Assembly: GCF_006065315.1 (NCBI RefSeq)
Contig: NZ_CP040749.1
Location: 186,001 to 250,000 of the forward strand
Direction of reading: 5' to 3'
Source: Aureibaculum algae
Lineage (GTDB): Bacteria; Bacteroidota; Bacteroidia; Flavobacteriales; Flavobacteriaceae
DNA: 64,000 nucleotides
The stretch's first letter is position 1, and every line of letters begins with the position of its first letter. The notes beneath the pieces were generated by a model. It was not told where the DNA came from, made no database searches, and was given only the letters and a program-made list of their open reading frames with translations. Positions 16,716 through 24,688 of the stretch are shown here, piece by piece. A program made the position numbers and the translations under genes.

Positions 16716-17753
16716 CTAAGCTGCCGGATTTGGCATCTTACTATGCACAGCATTAATTTCGGCAATAATTTCGTCAGACAATTCAATGTTTATACTATCA
16801 ATATTTTCTTTAAGCTGTATCATTTTTGTTGCCCCTATTATATTAGAAGTAACAAATGGCATTTGATTTACAAATGCAAGTGACATTTGAGCTAAACTTA
16901 ATCCATTTTTCTGAGCAATTTTTAAATACTCAGCAACTGCTTTTGAGGATTCTGGGCTACTATATCTGTTATAAACAGGAAATTGATTTATACGAGCATC
17001 TTTAGGGGCTTTTCCGTTTAAATATTTACCAGATAACACTCCAAATGCCATTGGAGAGAATGCCAATAAGCCAATATTTTCTCTTAAAGCTACTTCTGAA
17101 AGACCTGTTTCAAAAATACGGTGTAATAAAGAATAGGCGTTCTGAATGGTAATCATTCTAGGTAATTTTTTTGTTTTAGCCTCTTCTAAATATCGCATGG
17201 TTCCCCAAGGTGTTTCATTTGAAAGTCCCACATGTCTAATTTTACCTTGTTTTACAAAACCATCTAAGGTTTCTAAAATTTCAGCAAAATTATCTTCCCA
17301 TTGCGAAGCTACCTGATAAGGGTAGTCTCTAACACCAAAACAATTTACAGGTCTTTCTGGCCAATGTAGTTGATATAGGTCAATATAATCGGTTTGTAAC
17401 CTTTTTAAGCTATTATGAATGGCTTCTGTAATGGCTTCTTTTGAAAATCCAGTTGTTCTGACGTGCTCCGTATAGGCTCCAGTTCCAGCAATTTTACTAG
17501 CTAAGATAATCTTATCTCTATTACCTGTTTTTTTAAACCAAGTGCCTATAATTTCTTCTGTACGTCCATACGTTTCTAATTTTGCTGGAACAGGGTAAAG
17601 CTCTGCTACATCAAAAAAGTTAACACCTTGTTCTAGGGCGTAATCCATTTGCTCGTGACCTTCGGCTTCGGTATTTTGTTGTCCCCATGTCATGGTACCC
17701 AAACAGATTTTGCTAACTTCAATATTAGTTTCTGGTAATTTGCTGTACTTCAT
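16716..17753 (-). CDS. Aldo/keto reductase (Tas-like)
   Basis: A 345-residue NADPH-dependent oxidoreductase with the TIM-barrel AKR fold. Catalytic residues are visible: Tyr in FFDVAELYPVP, Lys in ILASKIAG and His in LYQLHWPER. The insertion after the catalytic His and the overall length match the E. coli Tas/YghZ branch. Its substrate is unknown. One base separates its stop from the frameshifted small membrane gene, so both were probably translated from one mRNA. Confidence 0.9.
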   Translation of the reverse strand: MKYSKLPETNIEVSKICLGTMTWGQQNTEAEGHEQMDYALEQGVNFFDVAELYPVPAKLETYGRTEEIIGTWFKKTGNRDKIILASKIAGTGAYTEHVRTTGFSKEAITEAIHNSLKRLQTDYIDLYQLHWPERPVNCFGVRDYPYQVASQWEDNFAEILETLDGFVKQGKIRHVGLSNETPWGTMRYLEEAKTKKLPRMITIQNAYSLLHRIFETGLSEVALRENIGLLAFSPMAFGVLSGKYLNGKAPKDARINQFPVYNRYSSPESSKAVAEYLKIAQKNGLSLAQMSLAFVNQMPFVTSNIIGATKMIQLKENIDSINIELSDEIIAEINAVHSKMPNPAA

Positions 17754-17808
17754 GAAATAAGAGTTTTAATAATGAAACTCTGTCTTTAAAATAGTTTATG
17801 TAAACGAA

Positions 17809-18999
17809 TTAATCTTCGTATATAGCCGCTATACCAGGTAAAGTTTTACCTTCTAACATTTCTAACATGGCACCACCACCTGTTGAAACATAGCTTACTT
17901 TGTTTTCAAAACCGAATTGTTTTACCGCTGCAACAGAATCACCACCACCTACAAGAGAAAAAGCTCCATCAGCAGTAGCATCAGCTATGGCATTACCTAA
18001 TTCAATAGTTCCTTTAGCAAATTTTGGCATTTCAAAAACACCAACTGGGCCATTCCATAAAATGGTTTTTGATTGAGCTATAATCATTGAAAAAGCTACA
18101 TTAGTTTTTGGACCAGCATCAACACCTTGCCATCCATCTGGTATGTGAAAAATGTCTACTACTTGCGTATTGGCATCATTACTGAAAGCATCAGCAGCGA
18201 TAACATCTACAGGTAAATGTACTCTTACACCTTTTTCTTTGGCTTGTTTTAATATGTCTAATGCTAATTCTTGTTTATCATCTTCGCAAATAGAATCACC
18301 AATACTTCCACCTTGTGCTTTTATAAAGGTAAAACTCATACCACCACCAATAATTAAGTGATCTACCTTGTCTAAAATATTTTCAATTACGGTGATTTTT
18401 GAAGAAACCTTGGCACCACCTAAAATTGCGGTTACGGGCTTTTCACTGTCTTTAAAAACTTTATTTATACTCACAATTTCTTTCGCTAATAAGTCACCGA
18501 AACATTTTCTACCTTTAAAAAATTGAGCTACAACAGTTGTAGATGCATGGGCTCTATGAGCTGTACCAAAAGCATCATTAACGTAAATGTCACCAAGCTT
18601 AGAAAGTTTTTTAGCAAAGTCAACATCTCCATTTTTTTCCTCATCGTGAAAACGTAAATTTTCTAATAATAATACTTCTCCAGGTTCTAATTCAGCAGCG
18701 GCTTTTTCAGCTTCTTCACCAACACAGTCATCAACAAATTTTACTTGAACACCAATGATTTCACTTACGGTATCAACAATATGAGAAAGCGAAAATTCAG
18801 GACTAACTCCTTTTGGACGACCTAAATGTGACATTAAAACACAACTACCTCCGTCTTCCAATATTTTTATAATAGTTGGCTTTGCAGCTTCGATTCTTGT
18901 AGTGTCAGTTACTTTAAAGTTTTCATCTAAAGGCACGTTAAAATCTACTCGGATTAATGCTTTTTTATTCTTAAAATTGAAATCGTTGATTGTAGTCAT
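17809..18999 (-). CDS. pgk: Phosphoglycerate kinase
   Basis: A 396-residue glycolytic enzyme that moves phosphate between 1,3-bisphosphoglycerate and ADP. Family signatures are [14 protein letters not shown] at the N-terminus, [10 protein letters not shown], and near the C-terminus the nucleotide-binding [15 protein letters not shown] and [16 protein letters not shown]. Length is normal. It has its own promoter. Confidence 0.97.
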   Translation of the reverse strand: MTTINDFNFKNKKALIRVDFNVPLDENFKVTDTTRIEAAKPTIIKILEDGGSCVLMSHLGRPKGVSPEFSLSHIVDTVSEIIGVQVKFVDDCVGEEAEKAAAELEPGEVLLLENLRFHDEEKNGDVDFAKKLSKLGDIYVNDAFGTAHRAHASTTVVAQFFKGRKCFGDLLAKEIVSINKVFKDSEKPVTAILGGAKVSSKITVIENILDKVDHLIIGGGMSFTFIKAQGGSIGDSICEDDKQELALDILKQAKEKGVRVHLPVDVIAADAFSNDANTQVVDIFHIPDGWQGVDAGPKTNVAFSMIIAQSKTILWNGPVGVFEMPKFAKGTIELGNAIADATADGAFSLVGGGDSVAAVKQFGFENKVSYVSTGGGAMLEMLEGKTLPGIAAIYED

Positions 19000-19020
19000 G
19001 TGTTATAAAATTTTGAACTA

Positions 19021-19028
19021 CAAATATA
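19021..19028 (-). promoter_or_regulatory. -7 promoter element TATATTTG of pgk
   Basis: Exact TAnnTTTG match on the minus strand (caaatata on plus), 21 bases before the pgk start codon. Confidence 0.55.
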
Positions 19029-19045
19029 ATCTTTCTCTTACTTTT

Positions 19046-21352
19046 TTAGTCTAGATTTATCTGTTTTTTTACAATAATGGCATCATTTATTATAAAAGGC
19101 ATAGGCATCATGGTTTTTGTTCTTGGTGTAATGTCAAAAGCCATACTTTCAAACAAATCATAAGAGGTTTCATAGATTATAAATGATGGATTTTGCTCTT
19201 TGGGAATTGAAAAGCGTATTGATAAGTACGCGTCATCATTTGAAAAATAATAGCTTAAAACTTGGCTATTGGTTTTAAATACAAATTCAGAATTATTTCT
19301 ATTGGGCAGCAATTCGCCATTTACAACAAAGGTTTTAAAGGAAAGGGCATTGGTAGAAAGTAGCTCTATTCTATTTATTTTTCTTTGAGGAGTTATTTTT
19401 AAATCTATATGTCTGTATGCATCAATAATTGTGTCTTTGCTAATTTCTATTTGGGGTTGAATTATAGTTTTGACTTCTGTTTTTTTATGCAATTTTATTT
19501 TCGTGCCATACTTACTGGCCGTTGTTGAATTATCAAAACCTCCTTCTAGAGGGTTATCACCCAAAAATTGGGTTGTGAATGCATCAGTCTTTTTGTTATA
19601 ACTAGCCCAATAAGCTTCGTTTTTGTCTGCATCTAAAACATAGATGATACTATTTGGTTGTTTTTGTTCAATGGAATAGCCTGATTTAAATGCTGCTGAA
19701 ATAAATAAAAGCAATGAAAGTGCTAGAAACAATCGTCCTAATTTTTTTATGTTTTTATAAGATGAAAAAATGGGTACGAGTAAACCAAATAATAGCACGA
19801 TAAAAATACTGCTAACTGCTAGTATTTTTAATCCCAATCCGATTGGAAACATTTGTATTAAAGGGACGAAGATAAATAAAACAGGAATTGATAACACACT
19901 TAATAAAACGGATTGATGTTCTTTTTTTGAGAATAGTAGTATTACTAAGGCTATTATACCATATATGACTGCTAAAATAAAATAGCCGGCTCCTTTTAAA
20001 TAAATGCTTATCGCTATATTCATGATAATCCAAATTAATAGTGGGGCGATTATTAAATTTTTAGCTTCTATTTTTTTAAAATAACGATTATAAATAATTA
20101 TGCAAATGGCTAAAGTTAAAGCTGAAAAAGAGGCAATATACCAATGGCCATTGTAGGTGAATCCGTGTAAAATATCCTGATATTGAGGGTGGATTTTGAG
20201 AATTATTTTCCAACCGAAAAAGGTAATGAAGCCAGAAATTAGCATGGAGAATAAAAATGGAATAAACCCTTTAAATAAGTGAGTAAGTAGTAATTTCTTT
20301 TTTGAAACTCCAAAAATTAGCAATCCTAAAAATATGAAGCTGAAAATTATAATCATTGGTATTACCCATGAAAAAGGATAATATATCATACCTATATAAG
20401 GCATATTAAAATATACGTTATCACTATCTGAATTGAGATTAGTTAAATCAGCATCAGCAAAGTAATTTAGCAACGGTATCAAATAACTAGCCTGGTGTTC
20501 TAATGTATTTCTGTCTAAGCGTTCATAACTATCTTGTTCTGTGTGATAATCAAAATGGTCATCAATAAAGGCAAAATTGTAGCCTTGAATTTTACCATCC
20601 TCTCTAAAAACAGTTAAATCAGTATCGTTTGGTAACATTTTGTAAATACTATACATTAATGAACTTGCAACGGGATATTTTGGCTTAGCCTGAGCAAATT
20701 GTTCAATTAGTTTTTTGTTACCCCCATTAGTTTCCATGAGCATATAGCTGGGGCCGCCACTACCTCTTGCTTCAAAATTCAAAACCAAGCCAACGTCTTT
20801 AGCCAAAGGATGATGATTGACAAATGCATTTGCACCTAATAATCCTAATTCTTCAGCATCAGAAATTAGAATAATAATATCATTTTTAGGAGCTTTATGA
20901 GTTGTCATAAATGCTCTTAGACCCTCTAAAATTGTCACGACACCACTTCCAGCATCACTAGCTCCCAAAGAAGAATGAACAGCACTATCATAATGGGTTA
21001 AAAGCAATAATGCTTTTGAATTATCAGTGCCTTTTATTTTTGCTATGATATTTTGTGTATTTGTGCCCGCTCTCCACTTTTTATTCAGAGCCACTTGCTC
21101 TTGAATTTCAGTGGTCAATCCTAGTTTTTCTAGTTCACTAACAATGTATTCTTGTACTTTTTTATGTGCTGTGGTACCCACAAAGTGAGGTTTTTGGGTT
21201 ATTTCCTTTAAATGCACGAGAGCTCTATCACTCGAAAACTCGTTAAGTGGAATAGTTGTATCAGATTTTTCTTTTGGCATTAAGCTACTGAATGACAAGT
21301 AAATGATTGTTGTAATTATAATAAATGAAATGGCTGAAGCGTATTTTTTCAT
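19046..21352 (-). CDS. Membrane-bound M28 family metallopeptidase
   Basis: A 768-residue protein. After an N-terminal helix (MKKYASAISFIIITTIIYLSF) comes an M28 aminopeptidase domain with the zinc ligands expected from LLTHYDSAVHS, LGASDAGSGVV, SDAEELGLLGA and NFEARGSGGP. From about residue 330 on it has roughly eight membrane helices, then a periplasmic C-terminal domain. This layout resembles the eukaryotic ERMP1/Pff1 vacuolar or ER proteases. I use the ATG at 21352; the frame runs to 21490, but the added N-terminus does not look like protein of this family. Substrates are unknown. Confidence 0.88.
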   Translation of the reverse strand: MKKYASAISFIIITTIIYLSFSSLMPKEKSDTTIPLNEFSSDRALVHLKEITQKPHFVGTTAHKKVQEYIVSELEKLGLTTEIQEQVALNKKWRAGTNTQNIIAKIKGTDNSKALLLLTHYDSAVHSSLGASDAGSGVVTILEGLRAFMTTHKAPKNDIIILISDAEELGLLGANAFVNHHPLAKDVGLVLNFEARGSGGPSYMLMETNGGNKKLIEQFAQAKPKYPVASSLMYSIYKMLPNDTDLTVFREDGKIQGYNFAFIDDHFDYHTEQDSYERLDRNTLEHQASYLIPLLNYFADADLTNLNSDSDNVYFNMPYIGMIYYPFSWVIPMIIIFSFIFLGLLIFGVSKKKLLLTHLFKGFIPFLFSMLISGFITFFGWKIILKIHPQYQDILHGFTYNGHWYIASFSALTLAICIIIYNRYFKKIEAKNLIIAPLLIWIIMNIAISIYLKGAGYFILAVIYGIIALVILLFSKKEHQSVLLSVLSIPVLFIFVPLIQMFPIGLGLKILAVSSIFIVLLFGLLVPIFSSYKNIKKLGRLFLALSLLLFISAAFKSGYSIEQKQPNSIIYVLDADKNEAYWASYNKKTDAFTTQFLGDNPLEGGFDNSTTASKYGTKIKLHKKTEVKTIIQPQIEISKDTIIDAYRHIDLKITPQRKINRIELLSTNALSFKTFVVNGELLPNRNNSEFVFKTNSQVLSYYFSNDDAYLSIRFSIPKEQNPSFIIYETSYDLFESMAFDITPRTKTMMPMPFIINDAIIVKKQINLD

Positions 21353-21448
21353 TCTGATTATAGGTTTGATTGAAAATGGATTTTTGACTAAAGTAAGTAT
21401 TTTTAAAGAATTTATGTTATATTTATACGAACCTAAAAATATTAAGTT

Positions 21449-21913
21449 ATGGCAATCAAAAGTTTTCAAGGCAAAAGATCTCAACCTCAAAAAGAGGAAT
21501 TAAAACCAGCGTTAGTGTCTGATTACATGACTACAAAGTTGATTACATTTAAACCAGACCAACCCGTTTCTGAGGTGATAGAATCTTTAATTCAAAATAG
21601 AATTTCAGGTGGACCAGTTGTTAACGAAAATAATGAATTACTCGGTATTATTTCTGAAGGAGATTGTATTAAGCACATTTCAGAAAGCAGATATTATAAC
21701 ATGCCAATGGATAATAATACAGTAGATAAGCACATGGTAAAAAATGTGGATACTATTGATGGAAATATGAATATTTTTGAAGCAGCTGATATGTTTTTAA
21801 AAGCGAAGCACAGACGTTTTCCTATTGTAGAGAACGGTAAGCTAATAGGACAGATAAGTCAAAAAGACATTCTTATTGCAGCTCTTAAACAAAAAGGAGA
21901 GAACTGGAAGTAA
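21449..21913 (+). CDS. CBS-domain protein
   Basis: A 154-residue cytoplasmic protein consisting of a CBS pair (Bateman module) after a short basic leader. VSDYMTTKLITFKPDQPVSE and GGPVVNENNELLGIISEGD form the first CBS motif; KHMVKNVDTIDGNMN and RRFPIVENGKLIGQISQKD form the second. Such modules bind adenine nucleotides. There is no attached enzyme domain and no functional partner nearby. It is divergent from the M28 gene and ends at a bidirectional terminator. Confidence 0.88.
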   Translation: MAIKSFQGKRSQPQKEELKPALVSDYMTTKLITFKPDQPVSEVIESLIQNRISGGPVVNENNELLGIISEGDCIKHISESRYYNMPMDNNTVDKHMVKNVDTIDGNMNIFEAADMFLKAKHRRFPIVENGKLIGQISQKDILIAALKQKGENWK

Positions 21914-21931
21914 AACTTTTAAATTTTTAAT

Positions 21932-21967
21932 AAAAAAAAGCCCCACGCTACAGTGGGGCTTTTTTTT
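21932..21967. terminator. Bidirectional terminator between the CBS gene and the RNA array
   Basis: A8-GCCCCAC-GCTACA-GTGGGGC-T8: perfect 7-bp GC-rich stem with A and T tracts on both sides. It ends the CBS transcript on plus and RNA copy 1 on minus. Confidence 0.88.
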
Positions 21968-22184
21968 CTAACTAAACTATCAACTTAAACTAATTCTTAT
22001 TATTCTTTATATTAAAATTTTCTAAATCCTCTTTTGAGAATTTCCTTAATCTGGGGAGAAAGGAGATAAAGTTTTAATGGTAATTTTTTTGTTGTTATCA
22101 TAAAATTTCCACTTATTACGACTAAAGCATTGCTTGTTACGTTGCTTCGTTTATAAAACAATCTACACCTTAAAATTCCCCCTT
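21932..22184 (-). ncRNA. Array copy 1: probable structured non-coding RNA
   Basis: Minus-strand unit of about 253 bases that begins AAGGGGGAATTT (22184 downward) and ends in the terminator at 21932-21967. In order it carries GAAGC/GCTTT stem bases, the C/T-rich segment TATCTCCTTTCTCCCC, a hairpin AAATTCTC-AAAA-GAGGATTT, and a segment invariant in all five copies (21968-21995). The upstream block 22185-22225 is strongly similar to that of copy 2, as expected for a shared promoter. There is one 29-codon ATG frame in this copy, but it is not kept in the others, so I prefer an RNA function. Confidence 0.6.
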
Positions 22185-22386
22185 CAAAATGAAGTTTTTT
22201 ACTGTAATATTTTTAAACATCTGATTTTTAGTTGTTTTATGATTTTTTTATCTTTAATGATGAATGGAGTGTAAGAAATATAGGGTTGTTTTTTATTGAA
22301 TTAAATAAAGTTAAGGCAGTGTTATCATTGTATTGGCACATTAGAAATAGCTAAGAGTAGATAGGTTTTTAATTGAGTCTATAAAC

Positions 22387-22639
22387 AAAAAAAGCCTCAC
22401 TCTTCAGCGGGGCCATTTTTCTCTAACTAAACTATCAACTTAAACTAATTCTTGTACTATTTTATATTAATATTTCTAAATCCCTTTTGAGGATTTCCTT
22501 AATCTGGGGAGAAAGGAGATAAAGTTTTAATGGTAAATTTTTGTTGTTGTTATCATAAAATTTCCACTTATTACGACTGAAACATCGTTTGTTTCGCTGC
22601 TTCGATTATAAAACAATCTATAGCATAAAATTCCCCCTT
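22387..22639 (-). ncRNA. Array copy 2: probable structured non-coding RNA
   Basis: Same plan as copy 1, with its invariant segment starting at 22423, exactly 455 bases from that of copy 1. The internal hairpin is AAATCCT-CAAAA-GGGATTT. In the GAAGC stem the partner is GTTTC, whereas copies 1 and 3 have GCTTT; both pair with GAAGC using one G-U. The terminator is imperfect (GCCCCGC/GTGAGGC with one C-A mismatch) but is followed by T7 on the minus strand, which sets the direction. The spacer beyond it is homologous to that of copy 1. Confidence 0.6.
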
Positions 22640-22841
22640 TAAAATTAACTTTTTTATTATAATATTTTTAAACATCTGATATTCAGGTAAATTATGGTGT
22701 TTTTTTTCTTTTCTCATGAATAGGAAGTAAGAAGTATAGGGTTATTTTTTTATTGAATTAAGTAAAATTAAGGCAACGTTTTGTTGTATTGGTACAATAA
22801 AAAAGTTAGGAGGAGAAAGGTCATTATTTTAGTATGTAAAC

Positions 22842-23096
22842 AAAAAAAGCCTCACTCTTCAGCGGGGCCATTTTTCTCTAACTAAACTATCAACTTAAAC
22901 TAATTCTTGTACTATTTTATATTAATATTTTTCTAAATCCCTTTGGAGGATTTCCTTAATCTGGGGAGAAAGGAGATAAAGTTTTAATGGTAAATTTTTG
23001 TTGTTGTTATCATAAAATTTCCACTTATTACGACTAAAGCATTGTTTGTTTCGCTGCTTCGGTTATAAAACAATCTACGGCATAAAATTCCCCCTT
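22842..23096 (-). ncRNA. Array copy 3: probable structured non-coding RNA
   Basis: Closest relative of copy 2: same imperfect terminator hairpin with T7, same C/T-rich segment, internal hairpin AAATCCT-CCAAA-GGGATTT, and GAAGC/GCTTT stem. Its invariant segment starts at 22878, again 455 bases on. Its 5' end is followed upstream by a spacer that no longer resembles those of copies 1 and 2. Confidence 0.58.
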
Positions 23097-23298
23097 GAGA
23101 AAGTGATATTTTTAAATATTATTTTTAACTATTTGGTATAGAGGTGCTAGTGATTATTTTTGTTTTGAAATTACAGAGGTGTTAGTGGTTTTAATTTTGA
23201 TGGAAGGTTAATGTTTAGGTAAGATTAAGTGTAGTTATGCTAACAATAGTAGTGAATTAATTTTTTGAAAAAAGATTAGTATTATCGTTTTTTTAAAC

Positions 23299-23505
23299 AA
23301 AAAACCCCACTCTTCAGTGGGGTTGATTTCTTCTAACTAAACTATCAACTTAAACTAATTTTTGTCTTAATTCTGGGGAGAAAGGAGACATGAGTCTATC
23401 GGTTAAATTATTGTCTTTTTCATAGCAATTTTCCCGTTTTCGACTAAAGCGTTGTTTGTAATACTACTTCGAATATGAAACAATTTGCTTTGAGAAATTC
23501 CCCCT
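23299..23505 (-). ncRNA. Array copy 4: short-form structured non-coding RNA
   Basis: A 207-base form that lacks the AAATCC hairpin of copies 1-3 and has a stronger terminator (AACCCCAC-TGAAGA-GTGGGGTT then T tract). It keeps AGGGGGAATTT at the 5' end, the GAAGT/GCTTT stem (one U-G), GTCTCCTTTCTCCCC and the invariant segment from 23333. A small hairpin AGAC-TCAT-GTCT precedes the C/T-rich segment. An upstream TTTG then TATTTACTTT resembles a -33/-7 pair. Confidence 0.58.
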
Positions 23506-23752
23506 AAAAAAGTAAATAAAATGTTTTAAAAATTATAACAAACTGATAAACAGTATTTAAAACGATGCTTAATTTAAGGTTTTATTTTGAAAAGTGATTT
23601 TACCACCATTTTTAATTGCTGTCGCTTACGAAACAGATTCGTATTTAATTTTTTTTGCATATTAAATTATTGCTATCTTTTAGTTAATACACGTAAATTT
23701 TAATTCTGAACTAGTAAAGTTTTCTTTGCAGGTAAACGGATGTTTTTTAAAC

Positions 23753-23960
23753 AAAAAAACCCCACTCTTCAGTGGGGTTGATTTCTTCTAACTAAACTAT
23801 CAACTTAAACTAATTTTTGTCTTAATTCTAGGGAGAAATGAGACAAGAGTCTATCGGTTAAATTATTGTCTTTTTCATAGCAATTTTCCCGTTTTCGACT
23901 AAAGCGTTGTTTGTAACACTGCTTCGAATATGAAACAATTTACTACGAGAAATTCCCCCT
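23753..23960 (-). ncRNA. Array copy 5: short-form structured non-coding RNA
   Basis: Near twin of copy 4 with the same terminator stem and T7. The C/T-rich segment has changed to GTCTCATTTCTCCCT, so it is not strictly kept. The small hairpin AGAC-TCTT-GTCT and GAAGC/GCTTT stem remain, and the invariant segment starts at 23788, 455 bases from copy 4. It is the first unit downstream of the truncated chitinase-like gene. Confidence 0.58.
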
Positions 23961-24056
23961 AAAAAAGGAAAATAATTATTATACAGACTCTAAGTTGTTG
24001 ATGTTAAGAAAGATAAGTATTTTGTTGTTCTTTAGTAAAGAGAAATCACAACAATT

Positions 24057-24341
24057 TCATGATCGTTGTAATCTATATTGAAGGTTGTCATGGGTTCCGC
24101 TGGAATATTCCCAATACGGTAGAAAGCCAAATATTATTTTAGATAGGTTTGTAGTTTTTTTGGTTTGAAGAGGTATTATATCTGCTCCGTTTGGGTTGTA
24201 AGAAGATTTTAATGTTTTAGTAAATCCAAATTCTTCACTATGTTGCTGGTGGGCTGATTTTCTATCAATTTCTTGACTAAAACTTAAGGTAAATACTAGT
24301 AATAAAAGGGAAGTAAGTAAGGTTTTTTTCATGGGGCTCAT
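24057..24341 (-). pseudogene. Truncated glycoside hydrolase 18-like secreted protein
   Basis: A 94-residue frame with signal peptide MKKTLLTSLLLLVFTLSFSQ (from the inner start at 24332). It breaks off just after IIFGFLPYWEYSSGTHDNLQY, a segment that in flavobacterial GH18 chitinase-like proteins comes at the beginning of the catalytic barrel. The remaining RLQRS and stop do not fit; several hundred residues are missing. RNA copy 5 begins about 96 bases downstream, so the deletion probably happened when the array formed or moved. The annotated start overlaps the preceding zinc-ribbon gene by 4 bases. Confidence 0.55.
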
Positions 24342-24685
24342 TCTTTTTTTATGAGTAAATAATAATTGTTTTCTAATGGTAAATAACCTTGGTCATAGAT
24401 ATAAAAATAGGTGTTTCCAGTTTTTGTAGTGTAGATTGATGTGAAAAAGGTGAAATCAAAATTGTGATTCAATAATTTTGCTCTGGTTACTTTTGTTTTA
24501 CCTGTTGTGTTTAGATCTGAAAGTGTTTTGTAATTTTTTCTTAAGCGATTATTGGTGTTTCTAATTAGGTTTTTACTATCTCTGTTTACTTTATTATTAA
24601 AAGCATTACGACAATAATCAGAACAAAACTTTTTATCTTGACGACCAATTATTTTTGATCCACATTCGGGGCATAATTTTTCCAT
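24338..24685 (-). CDS. Small zinc-ribbon protein of unknown function
   Basis: A 115-residue protein with an N-terminal zinc-binding pattern: C5-P-E-C8, then C21-S-D-Y-C25 in DKKFCSDYCRNAFNNK. The rest is basic and polar, ending YIYDQGYLPLENNYYLLIKK. Similar short proteins are common in flavobacteria and have no assigned role; nucleic-acid binding is only a guess from the zinc ribbon and basic middle. It lies 3 bases after the preceding secreted-protein gene and overlaps the truncated GH18 gene. Confidence 0.75.
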   Translation of the reverse strand: MEKLCPECGSKIIGRQDKKFCSDYCRNAFNNKVNRDSKNLIRNTNNRLRKNYKTLSDLNTTGKTKVTRAKLLNHNFDFTFFTSIYTTKTGNTYFYIYDQGYLPLENNYYLLIKKE

Positions 24686-24688
24686 AGA

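Larger units (their letters stand above)
21968..23960. repeat. Five-copy tandem repeat with exact 455-bp period
   Basis: The segment CTAACTAAACTATCAACTTA and its 8-base extension start at 21968, 22423, 22878, 23333 and 23788; every interval is 455. Copies 1-3 have about 253 transcribed bases and copies 4-5 about 207, yet the spacers compensate (245, 245, 243 and 288 bases between the CCCCC block and the next copy). The inter-unit spacers of copies 1 and 2 are also homologous. No protein gene was found within. Confidence 0.85.

Noticed and set aside
22960..22990. Strong plus-strand Shine-Dalgarno (GAGAAAGGAGATAAAG) in the array
   Set aside because: No conserved start codon or gene follows; Bacteroidota seldom depend on SD, and T tracts set the direction as minus.
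23320..23390. Short minus-strand ORF in copy 4 (MSPFSPELRQKLV)
   Set aside because: 13 codons, no ATG in copy 5, and no matching frame in copies 1-3; more simply explained as part of the RNA.
21932..23960. The repeat array as a CRISPR array
   Set aside because: Units are over 200 bases with internal hairpins and terminators and diverge from each other; there are no short identical repeats with unique spacers and no cas genes.
21932..23960. The repeat array as a tandem type I toxin-antitoxin locus (LDR-like)
   Set aside because: No short hydrophobic reading frame is shared by all copies on either strand; the frame in copy 1 (MITTKKLPLKLYLLSPQIKE) is shifted in copies 2-3 and absent in 4-5.
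24057..24130. Alternative minus-strand frame GNIPAEPMTTFNIDYNDHEI running to a TAA as the 3' end of another gene
   Set aside because: It overlaps the GH18-like frame and I recognise no family; it could be chance in AT-rich DNA.
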